A DNA stretch of 64,000 nt from Betaproteobacteria bacterium HGW-Betaproteobacteria-7 (GTDB lineage: Bacteria > Pseudomonadota > Gammaproteobacteria > Burkholderiales > Rhodocyclaceae), in assembly GCA_002840765.1 (NCBI GenBank), contig PHCE01000008.1, positions 1-64,000 on the forward strand, read 5' to 3'. A program made the translations under genes and the position numbers. Positions within the stretch are counted from its first letter, which is position 1, and each line of letters opens with the position of its first letter. This document shows, in pieces, positions 47,068 to 56,350 of this stretch. Below the pieces are notes generated by a model. That model was given only the letters and a program-made list of their open reading frames with translations, was not told the DNA's origin and made no database searches.

Positions 47068-49230
47068 TTGATCAAGATCAATCTGTATGGGGTTGCCGGG
47101 CAGGCCGTGGCCGGTCGTCGGGCAGTCAAACTGGCCTTGCTCGGCAGCGCCTTGCTGACCCCGCTGGCCGGGGCCGAAGAGGCGGCGCGCAGTCTCGATG
47201 AAGTGACCGTCACCGCCACCCGCGAGGCCCGGCCGAGCGCCCAGGTGCCGCAGGCTATCGCTGTTGTCGGCAAGGAGGAGATGGCGGACAAGAAGATGTT
47301 CAACGTCAAGGAGGCGCTGCAGGACATTCCTGGCGTCCTCATCGACAGCAAGAACGGCGGTTTCGATGCCCGCCTGATCATCCGTGGCGCCGGCCTGAAG
47401 GCGGCTTACGGCATCCGCGAGATCATGGTCCTGCGCGACGGTGTGCCGCTCAGCGACCCGGACAGCTTCACCCGGCTGGATTTTGTCGATACCCAGGACA
47501 TCGAGCGCATCGAAGTGGCCAAGGGCCCGGGCAACCTGTTCGCCACCGGCAGTGCCGGCGGCGCCATCCAGATCATTTCCCGCTCGGTCTTCGACGACAC
47601 CGCCAATAACCTGCGCGTCGGCGTCGGCAGCGAGGGAACGCAGAACCTGCATCTGCGCTATGGCGGCAAGATCGCTGATGGGCAGGCGATGGCGCTGACC
47701 CTGACCCATCGCGAGATGGACAACGACTGGCGCTCATGGAACCGCTTCGATACCACCCAGGTGTCGCTGAAACATGGCCTGCAACTGGCCGGTGATGATG
47801 TCCTGGAAAGCGAGCTCTCCTATTCCGAGGCCAACATCGAATTGCCCGGCGCCATCGACAACACGGCGGCCAACGGCTATCTGTTCGACCGCTTCCGCGA
47901 TACCGGCAAGCAGGATGGCACCTCGGAAGCCTGGAAGCACTCGGGCCGCTATTCCAAGGTCTGGTTCTTCAACACGCGCCTGGAAATGCAGCGCGGCGAC
48001 TTCACTTTCAAGCCACGGCTCTACTACAACACCTGGTATCACTATCATCCGGTCACCGGCCTCATCAATGAAGCCGAGAAGTGGGTGTGGAATCTGGGCG
48101 CCGATCTCGAAGCCAGTTACAAGCATCAGCAAGGCTCGCTGGTCGGTGGCCTGACCATTCGCCAGGAGCGGACGCCGGATTCGCGTAAATACCAGTACCG
48201 CGACGTCACCAAGGTGCTCGCCGGTCCGCAGGCCGGGCGCATCACGGCGACCCTGTCGGACAACAAGGGAGTGTTGGCCGAAACCGATGAGTCGACCACC
48301 CTGCTCAGCGGTGTCTTCCTGCAGGAATCGTGGCGGCCGAACGAACGCTGGATCATCGATCTGGGCATGCGCTACGACGTCGTCCGCTTCACCGGCGACA
48401 ACAACGAGATCAGCCGCTACGACTACGCCACCGGCAAATATGTGGCCGGTGACGGGCGCAGCGAAACCAACAAGACCTTCCGCCTGCCGGCGCCCAAGCT
48501 GGCCGCCAGCTACGCCCTGAACCGACAGCTGAACCTGTTCGCCATGGTTGCCCGCGCCGGGCAGATCCCGTCGTCCAGCGAACTGTCGTCGAACCCGGGA
48601 ATCGAGGCGCCGGAATCGACCAATTACGAAATTGGCCTGAAGGGGCGTGGCGAAGGCTGGCAGTTCGATACCAGCGTCTACTACAACCCGGTCGACAAGG
48701 AGATCGTTCAGCAGAACAACGGTGGCGTCACCAGTTACGTGAACGCCGGGAAAACCGACAAGCGCGGCTTCGAAATCGCCGGCCGAATGGCCCTCTCCCG
48801 CGCCTGGGAGGCGGGCGCTCACTATGGTTACGCCGACTATGAGTACAGCGACTTCACTGAGCCGGTGCGCGTCGGCGCGGTGACCGTCAATCGTGATCGC
48901 GGCGGCAATGCCCTGCCGTTCGTACCCAAGCATCAGTACGGCGTCTTCCTGGCCTGGAAAAATCAGGGCTGGCGGGCCCGGATCGCCGCCAATACCTGGG
49001 GTGAATACTGGCTGGACAACGCCAACAGCGAAAAATACGACGGCTGGGAGTGGGTGACCAACGCCTCGCTCGGCTACCAATTCCACCGTCATTCGCTGAC
49101 CCTGAATGCCGACAATCTGTTCGACAAGCATTACGCCTTCGAAGCCAAGAAGGACACGGCCGGCAGGGTGACCTATACCGCCGCGGCGCCGCGCACGGTG
49201 ATGCTCACTTATCGCTACGATTTCCGCTGA
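47068..49230 (+). CDS. TonB-dependent outer-membrane receptor
   Basis: A 720-residue receptor starting at TTG 47068 after an AGGGGG ribosome site. The signal peptide region runs to about residue 36 (LLGSALLTPLAGAEE), a TonB box-like LDEVTVTATRE follows, then the plug (KEALQDIPGVLIDSKNGGFDARLIIRGAG..GSAGGAIQIISR) and a 22-strand barrel that ends LTYRYDFR. The substrate cannot be read off. Downstream genes (exported DUF4198-like, polyferredoxin, SafE-like) suggest a metal such as copper, nickel or iron. A hairpin with arms at 47035-47040 and 47057-47062 covers the ribosome site. Confidence 0.9.
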   Translation: MIKINLYGVAGQAVAGRRAVKLALLGSALLTPLAGAEEAARSLDEVTVTATREARPSAQVPQAIAVVGKEEMADKKMFNVKEALQDIPGVLIDSKNGGFDARLIIRGAGLKAAYGIREIMVLRDGVPLSDPDSFTRLDFVDTQDIERIEVAKGPGNLFATGSAGGAIQIISRSVFDDTANNLRVGVGSEGTQNLHLRYGGKIADGQAMALTLTHREMDNDWRSWNRFDTTQVSLKHGLQLAGDDVLESELSYSEANIELPGAIDNTAANGYLFDRFRDTGKQDGTSEAWKHSGRYSKVWFFNTRLEMQRGDFTFKPRLYYNTWYHYHPVTGLINEAEKWVWNLGADLEASYKHQQGSLVGGLTIRQERTPDSRKYQYRDVTKVLAGPQAGRITATLSDNKGVLAETDESTTLLSGVFLQESWRPNERWIIDLGMRYDVVRFTGDNNEISRYDYATGKYVAGDGRSETNKTFRLPAPKLAASYALNRQLNLFAMVARAGQIPSSSELSSNPGIEAPESTNYEIGLKGRGEGWQFDTSVYYNPVDKEIVQQNNGGVTSYVNAGKTDKRGFEIAGRMALSRAWEAGAHYGYADYEYSDFTEPVRVGAVTVNRDRGGNALPFVPKHQYGVFLAWKNQGWRARIAANTWGEYWLDNANSEKYDGWEWVTNASLGYQFHRHSLTLNADNLFDKHYAFEAKKDTAGRVTYTAAAPRTVMLTYRYDFR

Positions 49231-49238
49231 GGCCGACG

Positions 49239-50075
49239 ATGCGTAGAACTATCCTTTTCTTCATCGCCGGGCTGCTGGTCGGGCCGGTAACTGCCCAGCA
49301 TGACCATTCGGCTGCGCCGACCGTCGCCTGGACACAGCAACCTCTGCTGCTGCCGGAGACTGGCCGCCGCGAGCGCGATGTGGCGCGCCTGCGGGCAGTC
49401 GGCATCAGCGCACCGTCAGTGTCCGTGCATGCGCCGGCCGGCGATCCGGAGGTCCGCCAACGGGAGTTTACGTTGAGCGATGGCACGGCCCGGATCAGCA
49501 GCGCCGCGCCGCAGATCGGCAACTATCACTGGGTGGTGCTGCGCGAGGCTTCGCCAGACAGCGTCCGCATTGCCTCCACGGCCTGGTACTTCAGCAATCC
49601 GGGCGCCTCGCCGGAGGTCTTGCTGGCGACGCCGAAGCACGAGCTGGAAATCGTGCCCCAGCCCTTGCCGCGCGAACACGGCCAGTATCGCGAGAGCGAG
49701 AAATGGCGCTTTCTCGTTCGCCTGCATGGCCAGCCGCTGGTCGGACAGCGACTGACGCTGGAAACCGAGTTCGGCAGTCGCTCGCAGTTCGTCACCGATG
49801 CCAGCGGTGTGGCGACCGTGCTCTTCCCGCGCGATTTCCCGCCGCCACCGACGGAGCAGGCCGGCGGCCACGGCCGGCAGAGCGCTGCCTTCGTGCTCAG
49901 CAGCGAACATGCGGAGGGTGGCCAGCAGTACCTGACGGCCTTCAACCTGCGCTACGGTCCGGATGCCGAGCGCGGCCGCAGCCTGGGCTGGGGGGCGGCC
50001 TTCGGCCTGGCCGGCATGCTGGCAGCGGCGCCCTTGCTGCGCCGGCGGCAGAGTCGCGAGGTGCCCCATGCGTAA
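49239..50075 (+). CDS. exported DUF4198-like protein with C-terminal membrane anchor
   Basis: A 278-residue protein with a signal peptide (MRRTILFFIAGLLVGPVTAQ), a His-containing start (QHDHSAAP), beta-sandwich segments (PREHGQYRESEKWRFLVRLHGQPLVGQRLTLETEF, DASGVATVLF) like the DUF4198/carboxypeptidase-regulatory fold, and a terminal membrane segment (LGWGAAFGLAGMLAAAPLL) followed by Arg residues. DUF4198 proteins commonly occur in metal-transport loci. It overlaps the polyferredoxin gene by eight bases. Confidence 0.65.
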   Translation: MRRTILFFIAGLLVGPVTAQHDHSAAPTVAWTQQPLLLPETGRRERDVARLRAVGISAPSVSVHAPAGDPEVRQREFTLSDGTARISSAAPQIGNYHWVVLREASPDSVRIASTAWYFSNPGASPEVLLATPKHELEIVPQPLPREHGQYRESEKWRFLVRLHGQPLVGQRLTLETEFGSRSQFVTDASGVATVLFPRDFPPPPTEQAGGHGRQSAAFVLSSEHAEGGQQYLTAFNLRYGPDAERGRSLGWGAAFGLAGMLAAAPLLRRRQSREVPHA

Positions 50076-51132
50076 GGTGATATTCCCCACCCTGGCGCGG
50101 TTCCGCCTGACGGTGCAACTGCTGATGCTGGTCGTCACCGTCTACGGCAGCGTCTTCGTCGGTACCTACATGGCTGACAAACTGTCCAACGCGCTGCCGG
50201 CCCTGTCCTGCGCCTACGACCAGATGAACGGCGGCTACTGCGTGCTGATCCCGACGCAGCACATCCTGCACCACCGCATCGGCGAAGCCATGGTGCGCGC
50301 CCAGCAATTGACGCTGACCATGGTGCTGCCGCTGCTGATGAGTTTCGCCGTGTTCTTCGCTTTCTTCTTCGTGCTCGGCAAGGCCTTTTGCGGCTGGATC
50401 TGTCCGCTCGGCACACTGCAGGAACTGCTCGGCCGAGTCGGACGGCGCTTCGGCATCGGCCTGCGCCGCGTCGCTCCCGGCGACCTCGGCCCAGTGCAGC
50501 GCGTGCGCCCGGTCAAATGGCTGATCCTGCTTGGCCTGGTCTTCCTGCTGCCCTTGCTCACCGGCCTCGGCGTCACGCCGCATGCGCTGGGCAATCCGTA
50601 TTGCGACGTCTGTCCGGCGCGCATCGCCACCACGCTGCTGACCGGCAGCACCGAGCAACTGGCGGTGGCCGTCGACGACAAGGTCAAGCTGGTACTCGGG
50701 GGCACGGCCAATTTCCTCTTCGGCTTCATCATTCTGGCCGCCCTGGCCATCCGCCAGCCGTTCTGCCGCATTTGTCCGCTGCTCGCCTTCAACAGCCTGG
50801 CCCAGCGCCTGTCGCCGATGCGCTTGGTGAAGACGCGGCATGAGAACTGCGGTACCTGCCGGATATGTACGGATGCCTGCCCGATGGATATTCCGGAAAT
50901 CTCGCAGGCGGACGGGCGCAAGGCCTACAACGAGGACTGCACCCTGTGCGGGCGCTGTGCCGAATACTGTCCGCAGGACGGGACGATCAAGCTGAAGTGG
51001 GGCCCGTTGTCGCTATTCGCGTCAAGCCGAGCCTATTACAAGCAGAAGATTGCGGCGGAACTGCCCGATGGCACGGTCAAGCCGCTGAAATTCGTCCGTT
51101 CGCCCGCCAAGGCGGCGCCTGGCGATGCTTGA
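50068..51132 (+). CDS. membrane-bound 4Fe-4S polyferredoxin (NapH/CcoG/NosR-like)
   Basis: A 354-residue inner-membrane protein with about four or five hydrophobic segments and several Cys clusters: CGWICPLG and CRICPLLAF (the membrane CxxxCP motifs), CDVCPARI, and two cytoplasmic 4Fe-4S ferredoxin sites CGTCRICTDACPMD and CTLCGRCAEYCPQD. It would pass electrons across or along the membrane. It is not part of a nap, nos or cco locus here; the nearest partners are a TonB receptor and a SafE-like protein, so a role in metal reduction during uptake is inferred. Overlaps the gene before and after by eight bases. Confidence 0.85.
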   Translation: MRKVIFPTLARFRLTVQLLMLVVTVYGSVFVGTYMADKLSNALPALSCAYDQMNGGYCVLIPTQHILHHRIGEAMVRAQQLTLTMVLPLLMSFAVFFAFFFVLGKAFCGWICPLGTLQELLGRVGRRFGIGLRRVAPGDLGPVQRVRPVKWLILLGLVFLLPLLTGLGVTPHALGNPYCDVCPARIATTLLTGSTEQLAVAVDDKVKLVLGGTANFLFGFIILAALAIRQPFCRICPLLAFNSLAQRLSPMRLVKTRHENCGTCRICTDACPMDIPEISQADGRKAYNEDCTLCGRCAEYCPQDGTIKLKWGPLSLFASSRAYYKQKIAAELPDGTVKPLKFVRSPAKAAPGDA

Positions 51133-51808
51133 GCAACTGGCTGCCGGCCAGGTCGGCCTGGCCACCGTCTGGCTGCTCGGGCTGTCGATGGGGCTGACCG
51201 CCTGCACCGTCACCTGCCTGCCGTTCATCGGTACCTGGGCGCTTGGCCGGGCCAGCGGCACGGCCGAGGCGATGCTGCATACCGGCGTCTTCCTGGCCGG
51301 TCGGGTGTTCACTTACACGCTGCTGGCCAGCCTCGCCGGTGCGGTCGGCGTCGGCCTGGCCAAGGCGCTGGGCGGGAGTTGGGGCAATGGCTTGATCGGC
51401 GTCGTCAGTATCGCCACCGGCCTCTGGCTGCTGGTCGGGCGTTCCGCTGATGGCTGCGCGCGTCCCGCCGGGCCGGCGGCAGTCGCACCGCTACGCTTTC
51501 ACCGGCGCCGGGATGGCCTGCCACCCTTGTTCTTCGGTGCCGCCCTGTCGCTGACGCCGTGCACGCCACTGGCCTCGCTGCTGCTGCTCGCCGCCAATAC
51601 CGGCAGCGCCGCGCAGGGGGCGGCTTATGGGCTGGCCTTCGGCTGCGGCGCGGCATTGACGCCGATCATCGTGCTGGTGCCGCTGGCTGGCCGTCTCGGC
51701 CGTGAAATCCGTGCGGGCCGGGCCTGGCTCGGGCGCTGGCTGCTCAGCGGCGCGGCCATCGTGCTGATCCTGCTCGGCCTGCGCCGCCTGTTTCTTCTGG
51801 CCGGCTGA
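51125..51808 (+). CDS. SafE/DsbD-type membrane protein
   Basis: A 227-residue inner-membrane protein with six hydrophobic segments. The first and fourth carry cysteine-proline motifs (LTACTVTCLPFIG; LSLTPCTPLASLL), the pattern of the CcdA/DsbD and TauE/SafE-type families that carry thiol electrons or metals. Coupled to the polyferredoxin gene by an 8-base overlap. The gene order suggests electron or sulfur handling linked to metal import. Confidence 0.75.
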   Translation: MLEQLAAGQVGLATVWLLGLSMGLTACTVTCLPFIGTWALGRASGTAEAMLHTGVFLAGRVFTYTLLASLAGAVGVGLAKALGGSWGNGLIGVVSIATGLWLLVGRSADGCARPAGPAAVAPLRFHRRRDGLPPLFFGAALSLTPCTPLASLLLLAANTGSAAQGAAYGLAFGCGAALTPIIVLVPLAGRLGREIRAGRAWLGRWLLSGAAIVLILLGLRRLFLLAG

Positions 51809-51826
51809 AGCCGGCGGGGGCTTCAG
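51805..51826. terminator. hairpin between convergent genes
   Basis: CTGAAGCC (51805-51812) and GGCTTCAG (51819-51826) form a perfect 8-bp stem overlapping the ends of the SafE-like and ClpX-like genes. There is no T run; it may still serve as a two-way terminator. Confidence 0.45.
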
Positions 51827-52821
51827 GAATCCGTCGCCATCTCCGGCGGCGCGAACAGCGAACGGATGGTCACCCGGCGGATCGCCGGATTGTCCGGGAG
51901 CGCGTACAGCACGTCGCACATCATTTCCTCGAAGATGCCGCGCAGGCTGCGCGCGCCGGCCTTGTACTCGATCGCCAGGTCGGCGATCTGGCGGAAGACC
52001 TCGGGGGCGATGCGCAGTTCGACGCCATCGGCCCGCAGCATGGCGGCGAACTGCCTGGCGATGGCGTTCTTCGGCTCGGTCATGATGCGCATCAGCATCT
52101 CCTGCGTCAGATCGTGCAGGCGGCTGACGATCGGCAGGCGGCCGGCGAATTCGGGGATCAGGCCGAATTCCAGCAGGTCGGTCGGTTTGATGCGGGCATT
52201 CAGGCGCTCGAGGATCTGCTGGTCGTCGCCACCCGCGGCCCCGATGAAGCCAAAGCCATGCGTTCGGTCGAGAATCTGTTCAAGGCCGACGAAAGCGCCG
52301 CCGCAGATGAAGAGGATTTGCGTCGTATCGATGTGGCGGCCGTCGCGCAGGCGTACCGGCGCGCCTTCCATGATTTTCAGCAGCGCATGCTGGACGCTTT
52401 CGCCGGAGGTGGCGCGGGCCGGACCGCCGATGGCTTTCAGCTTGTCGATTTCGTCGATGAAGACGATGCCGCGCTGGGCGCGCTCAATGTCGCCGTCGGC
52501 ACGGTCGAGCAGGCGGTGCAGGATGGCTTCGATCTCGTCGCCGACGAACTGCGTCTGGGCCAGCGAGGTGGCGTCGGCGGTGACGAAGGGCAGTTCGAGG
52601 ATGCGCGCCAGGGTTTCGCAGAGCAGAGTCTTGCCGGTGCCGGTCGGGCCGATCAGCAGGATGTTGCTTTTGGTCAATTCGACGCTGTCGACCGTGCTCG
52701 CCGCTTGGCGGCGGAAGTGGGCGTAGATGGCGACGGCCAGCGTTTTCTTGGCGGCCTCCTGGCCGATCACATGTTCGGACAGCCGGGCGACGATCTCGCT
52801 GGGTTTGAGCAGGCTGGGCAT
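51823..52821 (-). CDS. ClpX-like AAA+ ATPase without zinc domain
   Basis: A 332-residue AAA+ ATPase of the ClpX group. Walker A is GPTGTGKT (58-65), Walker B IVFIDEID (119-126), and the family run ILFICGGAFVGL and FGLIPEFAGRLP are clear, with GARSLRGIFEEMM as sensor 2. It differs from true ClpX: the 60-residue N-terminal zinc-binding domain is missing, pore loop GYVG reads QFVG (91-94), the ClpP-docking IGF reads FGF (190-192), and the RKH loop is shortened. It is read on from minE, 40 bases upstream, on the same strand. Whether it unfolds proteins for a protease is doubtful. Confidence 0.85.
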   Translation of the reverse strand: MPSLLKPSEIVARLSEHVIGQEAAKKTLAVAIYAHFRRQAASTVDSVELTKSNILLIGPTGTGKTLLCETLARILELPFVTADATSLAQTQFVGDEIEAILHRLLDRADGDIERAQRGIVFIDEIDKLKAIGGPARATSGESVQHALLKIMEGAPVRLRDGRHIDTTQILFICGGAFVGLEQILDRTHGFGFIGAAGGDDQQILERLNARIKPTDLLEFGLIPEFAGRLPIVSRLHDLTQEMLMRIMTEPKNAIARQFAAMLRADGVELRIAPEVFRQIADLAIEYKAGARSLRGIFEEMMCDVLYALPDNPAIRRVTIRSLFAPPEMATDS

Positions 52822-52853
52822 CGGGGCTTCCTCGTGGCGGGATGCCCCGATGC
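52818..52853 (-). promoter_or_regulatory. hairpin covering the ClpX-like start codon
   Basis: GCATCGGGGC (52818-52827) and GCCCCGATGC (52844-52853) pair perfectly over 10 bases, with the ATG at 52819-52821 in one arm and the GAGGAAG ribosome site in the loop. Either a terminator-like end of the min operon or a translational gate. Confidence 0.5.
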
Positions 52854-52861
52854 TAGTCGTC

Positions 52862-53119
52862 TCAGCCCTTTTCGGGAAGGACGATATTGACCTCGAGGAC
52901 TTCGTAATTGCCCTGCTTTTCCAGCGAGACGCGGATGTCTTCAGTGTTCACCTTGACGTACTTGGAGATCACGGCGATCAGTTCGCGTTGCAGGTCGGGC
53001 AGGAAGTTGGCCGTGCTGGAGCCGCCGTCGCGTTCGTGGGCGATGATCAGTTGCAGGCGTTCCTTGGCAACCTGGGCGGTTTTCGGCGGGTTGCCGAACA
53101 GTTTCTGGAGCCAGGACAT
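52862..53119 (-). CDS. minE: cell division topological specificity factor MinE
   Basis: An 85-residue protein that drives MinD oscillation. N-terminal membrane and MinD-binding segment (MSWLQKLFG...[19 protein letters not shown]) and C-terminal dimer domain ([21 protein letters not shown]). One base separates its start from the minD stop. Confidence 0.97.
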   Translation of the reverse strand: MSWLQKLFGNPPKTAQVAKERLQLIIAHERDGGSSTANFLPDLQRELIAVISKYVKVNTEDIRVSLEKQGNYEVLEVNIVLPEKG

Positions 53120-53120
53120 G

Positions 53121-53936
53121 TCACTTGCCTCCGAACAGGCGCTTCAGCAGGCCCGGCTTGACGTAATCGACGAAGCGCAACGGCTTGTCCTCACCGAGAA
53201 ACCGGGTGATGACGTCATGGTAGGCCTCGGCGGCGTCGGTTTCCTTCTGGTGGATGACCGGCGAACCCTGGTTGGAGGCCTGCAGCACTTCTTCTGATTC
53301 CGGAATGACGCCGATGATGGGCACTCTCAGAATTTCCTGGATGTCCTTGTACGACAGCATTTCGCCGGCCTCGACGCGGGTCGGGTTGTAGCGGGTGATC
53401 AGCAGATGCTCCTTGACCGGTTCGCGGCCTTCGATGGCCCGGCGCGACTTGGCTTGCAGGATGCCGAGGATGCGGTCGGAGTCGCGCACCGAGGAGACTT
53501 CCGGATTGGTGACAACCAGCGCCTCATCGGCAAAGGTCAGCGCCATGACGGCGCCGGATTCGATACCGGCCGGCGAGTCGCAGACGATGTAGTCGAAGCC
53601 CTGATGTTCCAGTTCCTTGAGCACCTTTTCGACGCCCTCTTCGGTCAGCGCATCCTTGTCGCGCGTTTGCGAAGCCGGCAGCACGTAGAGGTTGTCGGCG
53701 TGCTTGTCCTTGATCAGCGCCTGGGTCAGCGTCGCTTCGCCGTTGATGACGTTGATCAGGTCATAGACGACGCGGCGCTCGCAACCCATGATCAGGTCGA
53801 GATTGCGCAGGCCGACGTCGAAGTCGATGACGGCCGTCTTGAAGCCGCGCTGGGCGAGGCCGGTGGAAAAACTGGCGCTGGTGGTGGTCTTGCCGACCCC
53901 GCCTTTGCCGGATGTAACGACGACGATTCTGGTCAC
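53121..53936 (-). CDS. minD: septum site-determining ATPase MinD
   Basis: A 271-residue membrane-associated ATPase with deviant Walker A KGGVGKTT (residues 10-17), [30 protein letters not shown] (Walker B) and the C-terminal amphipathic membrane-targeting helix ([11 protein letters not shown]). It recruits MinC to the membrane and is released by MinE. Confidence 0.98.
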   Translation of the reverse strand: MTRIVVVTSGKGGVGKTTTSASFSTGLAQRGFKTAVIDFDVGLRNLDLIMGCERRVVYDLINVINGEATLTQALIKDKHADNLYVLPASQTRDKDALTEEGVEKVLKELEHQGFDYIVCDSPAGIESGAVMALTFADEALVVTNPEVSSVRDSDRILGILQAKSRRAIEGREPVKEHLLITRYNPTRVEAGEMLSYKDIQEILRVPIIGVIPESEEVLQASNQGSPVIHQKETDAAEAYHDVITRFLGEDKPLRFVDYVKPGLLKRLFGGK

Positions 53937-53975
53937 GGTGAGTTCTCGCTGGGAAGTTATTGGATTGGAATAATT

Positions 53976-54740
53976 TTACCTGAGCGCCAGGGGGGTGACG
54001 TTCAGGCTGAGTGCCTCGCCTTCGCCGACCAGGGAGATGGTCGCTGGCTGGCGGGCCAGTTCGGCCGGCACGCCGGCTTCGAAAGTTCGGTAGAGACCGG
54101 CCACGGAGACCAGTTCGGCCTCCAGGCTGGTGGTGAAGATGCGCGCCGCCTTGTCGCCGCTGGCGCCGGCCAGGGCGCGGCCGCGCAGCGGGGCATAGAC
54201 GTGGATGTTGCCGTCGGCGATGACTTCGGCCCCGGCGCTGACCATGGCGGTGACGATCAGGTCACAGCCCTTGGCGTAAAAGCGCTGGCCGGAACGCAGC
54301 GGCTTGTCGAGGGTGATGGTACGCGGCACCGGTTCGGGCGTCGGCGCCGCGATCGGTGCCGCAGCCACGGGGGTGGGTGTCGGTACGGGTTCGGCGGCCG
54401 GTTTGGCGCGCGCCGGGCGACTCAGGGCATCGGCGCCGACTGCCGGCAGACCGGCGGCCGCGGCATCGGCGGCCAGCGCTGACGGCAGACCCAGCGTGGC
54501 GATGGCGTTGAGGCCGGAATTTTTCAGCAAGGCGCACACTGCCGCCCAGTCTGCGTGCTCCGGCAGCGCCTCGGCCTGGCTGAAATCGAGCACGGCCAGC
54601 TCGTTCTCGAAGAAGTCCGGGCTGTTGCCGGTCAGTTCGGCCAAGGCTGCGTGCAGAGCGTCCGGATCGGTGCTGCGCAATTGCGTCTGGATGATCTTGA
54701 GCGTCGTGCCCTTGAACTGGATCGGTGAGTCTTTTGCCAT
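53976..54740 (-). CDS. minC: septum site-determining inhibitor MinC
   Basis: A 254-residue FtsZ inhibitor. An N-terminal FtsZ-binding domain starts [21 protein letters not shown], an Ala/Pro-rich linker (about residues 125-150) follows, then the beta-helical C-terminal domain ([39 protein letters not shown]) that binds MinD. A GATAAT -10-like element lies upstream on the minus strand (54769-54774). Confidence 0.95.
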   Translation of the reverse strand: MAKDSPIQFKGTTLKIIQTQLRSTDPDALHAALAELTGNSPDFFENELAVLDFSQAEALPEHADWAAVCALLKNSGLNAIATLGLPSALAADAAAAGLPAVGADALSRPARAKPAAEPVPTPTPVAAAPIAAPTPEPVPRTITLDKPLRSGQRFYAKGCDLIVTAMVSAGAEVIADGNIHVYAPLRGRALAGASGDKAARIFTTSLEAELVSVAGLYRTFEAGVPAELARQPATISLVGEGEALSLNVTPLALR

Positions 54741-54876
54741 GCTCGCTGCGTTTATTGCGAAGCGGCCGATTATCCCACAGGGTGTCGCCGGAAAATGGAA
54801 TCCGCGTATCGGCACCGGCGGTGGCCCCCGTCGTGCGGGCGTACAATACGCGCCCAACGTTTTTTGCGCGTGTGCC

Positions 54877-55635
54877 ATGTTTGAATTCCTGCTCTCCCCC
54901 GAAATCTGGATCGCCTTTCTTACGCTGACCGCGCTGGAGCTCGTTCTTGGCATCGATAACATCATCTTCATCTCGATCCTGGTCGATAAATTGCCCAAGG
55001 AGCAACAGGAGACGGCGCGCAAGATCGGCCTGTTCCTCGCCATGTTCATGCGCATCGGCCTGTTGCTGGTGCTGTCGTGGATCGTCGGTCTGACCGATCC
55101 GGTGCTGACCCTGTTCGGCTATGGCATTTCTGGACGCGACATCATCCTGATCGCCGGCGGCCTGTTCCTGATCTGGAAGAGCACCGGCGAGGTGCACCAG
55201 CTGCTCGAGGGCGAGGAGGGCAGCGAGTCGCGCAAAGTGGCTTCGAGCTTTGCCGGCGTCATCGCCCAGATCATCGTTATCGACCTGGTCTTCTCGCTTG
55301 ACTCGATCATCACCGCTGTCGGCATGGTTAGCCAGGTGGGCGTGATGATCGCCGCCGTCGTCGCCTCGGTCGGCCTGATGATGCTGTTCGCCCGGTCGAT
55401 TGGCGAGTTCGTTTCCAACCATCCGACCATCAAGATGCTGGCGCTGTCCTTCCTGGTCGTCGTTGGCGTCGTGCTGATCGCCGATGGCTTCGGCCATCAC
55501 GTGCCGAAGGGCTACATCTACTTCGCCATGGCCTTCTCGGTCGGCGTCGAAATGATGAACATCCGCATGCGCAAGAAGGCGGCCAAGCCGGTCGACCTGC
55601 GCGAACCCTACGCCCGCGAGCTGGGTTCGGACTGA
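54877..55635 (+). CDS. TerC family membrane protein
   Basis: A 252-residue integral membrane protein with about seven hydrophobic segments. It has the TerC signatures [30 protein letters not shown] and [17 protein letters not shown], with acidic residues within the membrane typical of metal (manganese/calcium) exporters. A TACAAT -10 element at 54842-54847 lies 30 bases before the start. It is back to back with minC. A manganese efflux role is inferred from the family. Confidence 0.85.
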   Translation: MFEFLLSPEIWIAFLTLTALELVLGIDNIIFISILVDKLPKEQQETARKIGLFLAMFMRIGLLLVLSWIVGLTDPVLTLFGYGISGRDIILIAGGLFLIWKSTGEVHQLLEGEEGSESRKVASSFAGVIAQIIVIDLVFSLDSIITAVGMVSQVGVMIAAVVASVGLMMLFARSIGEFVSNHPTIKMLALSFLVVVGVVLIADGFGHHVPKGYIYFAMAFSVGVEMMNIRMRKKAAKPVDLREPYARELGSD

Positions 55636-55641
55636 GCGACG

Positions 55642-56190
55642 TCACACCGGCGACAGGATCGCTGCGACCCGCCCCGGCTCGATGCGGATGGAACGCAGTA
55701 GCCAGCGGGCCGCCCGTTCCTGCTCGGAACCGTCTTCGCGCAGTACATGGACCGGCTGGCTGCGGAAGTAGCTGCCCATCAGCTGGCTGACCGCCTGCAA
55801 CACCAGCGGCTCGGCCTCGCGCGCCAAAGCCGCTGAAGTCACCGAGCGGGCGACGGGCTGGTCGAGAAAGAAAGCCTTGTTGCGGTCGTCGTAGCGCAAT
55901 CCCGCGGTGCCGACGACATCGACCGGCACTGGCGGCTGGCCGAGCAGGGCGATATGCAGGCGGGCGGCGATGCTCACCTGACCCGTCGGCTCGCCGAGGC
56001 GGATGCGCGGGGCATCGCGCAGCGCGACGACGATGGTGCCGTTGCCGTAGCTTTTCTGTAGCGGGCCGTTCTTGTCCACCTGGGCCTGGATATCGGCTTC
56101 GGAGAAATAGACTTCGTGCTCGAGGAAGCCGGCGCTCCAGGTATGGCTGGCGGCGAGCAGGGCCAGCGCGGCAATCAGGGATTTCAGCAT
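55642..56190 (-). CDS. DUF1439 family exported protein
   Basis: A 182-residue exported protein with a signal peptide (MLKSLIAALALLAASHTWSA). VYFSEADIQAQVDKNGPLQKS is the DUF1439 (YceB-like) start, and beta-rich segments follow (IRLGEPTGQVSIAARLHIALLG). E. coli YceB has a lipobox; here there is no cysteine at the cleavage site, so it is probably periplasmic. Role unknown. Converges on terC and is divergent from gpmI. Confidence 0.75.
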   Translation of the reverse strand: MLKSLIAALALLAASHTWSAGFLEHEVYFSEADIQAQVDKNGPLQKSYGNGTIVVALRDAPRIRLGEPTGQVSIAARLHIALLGQPPVPVDVVGTAGLRYDDRNKAFFLDQPVARSVTSAALAREAEPLVLQAVSQLMGSYFRSQPVHVLREDGSEQERAARWLLRSIRIEPGRVAAILSPV

Positions 56191-56350
56191 GGTCGGTCTC
56201 GGGTCACAGGTGGTTATTGTCCATCCATTTGGCGTAGACAGTGCATTGGCGGCTCTGCCTAAATGCGTTCCCGCCGTGCGCCGGTGGCGATGATCCAAAG
56301 GGAGTAAAATCGCGTTCTTGCTGTTGCCATCTCCCGCTGGAACCAATCCC

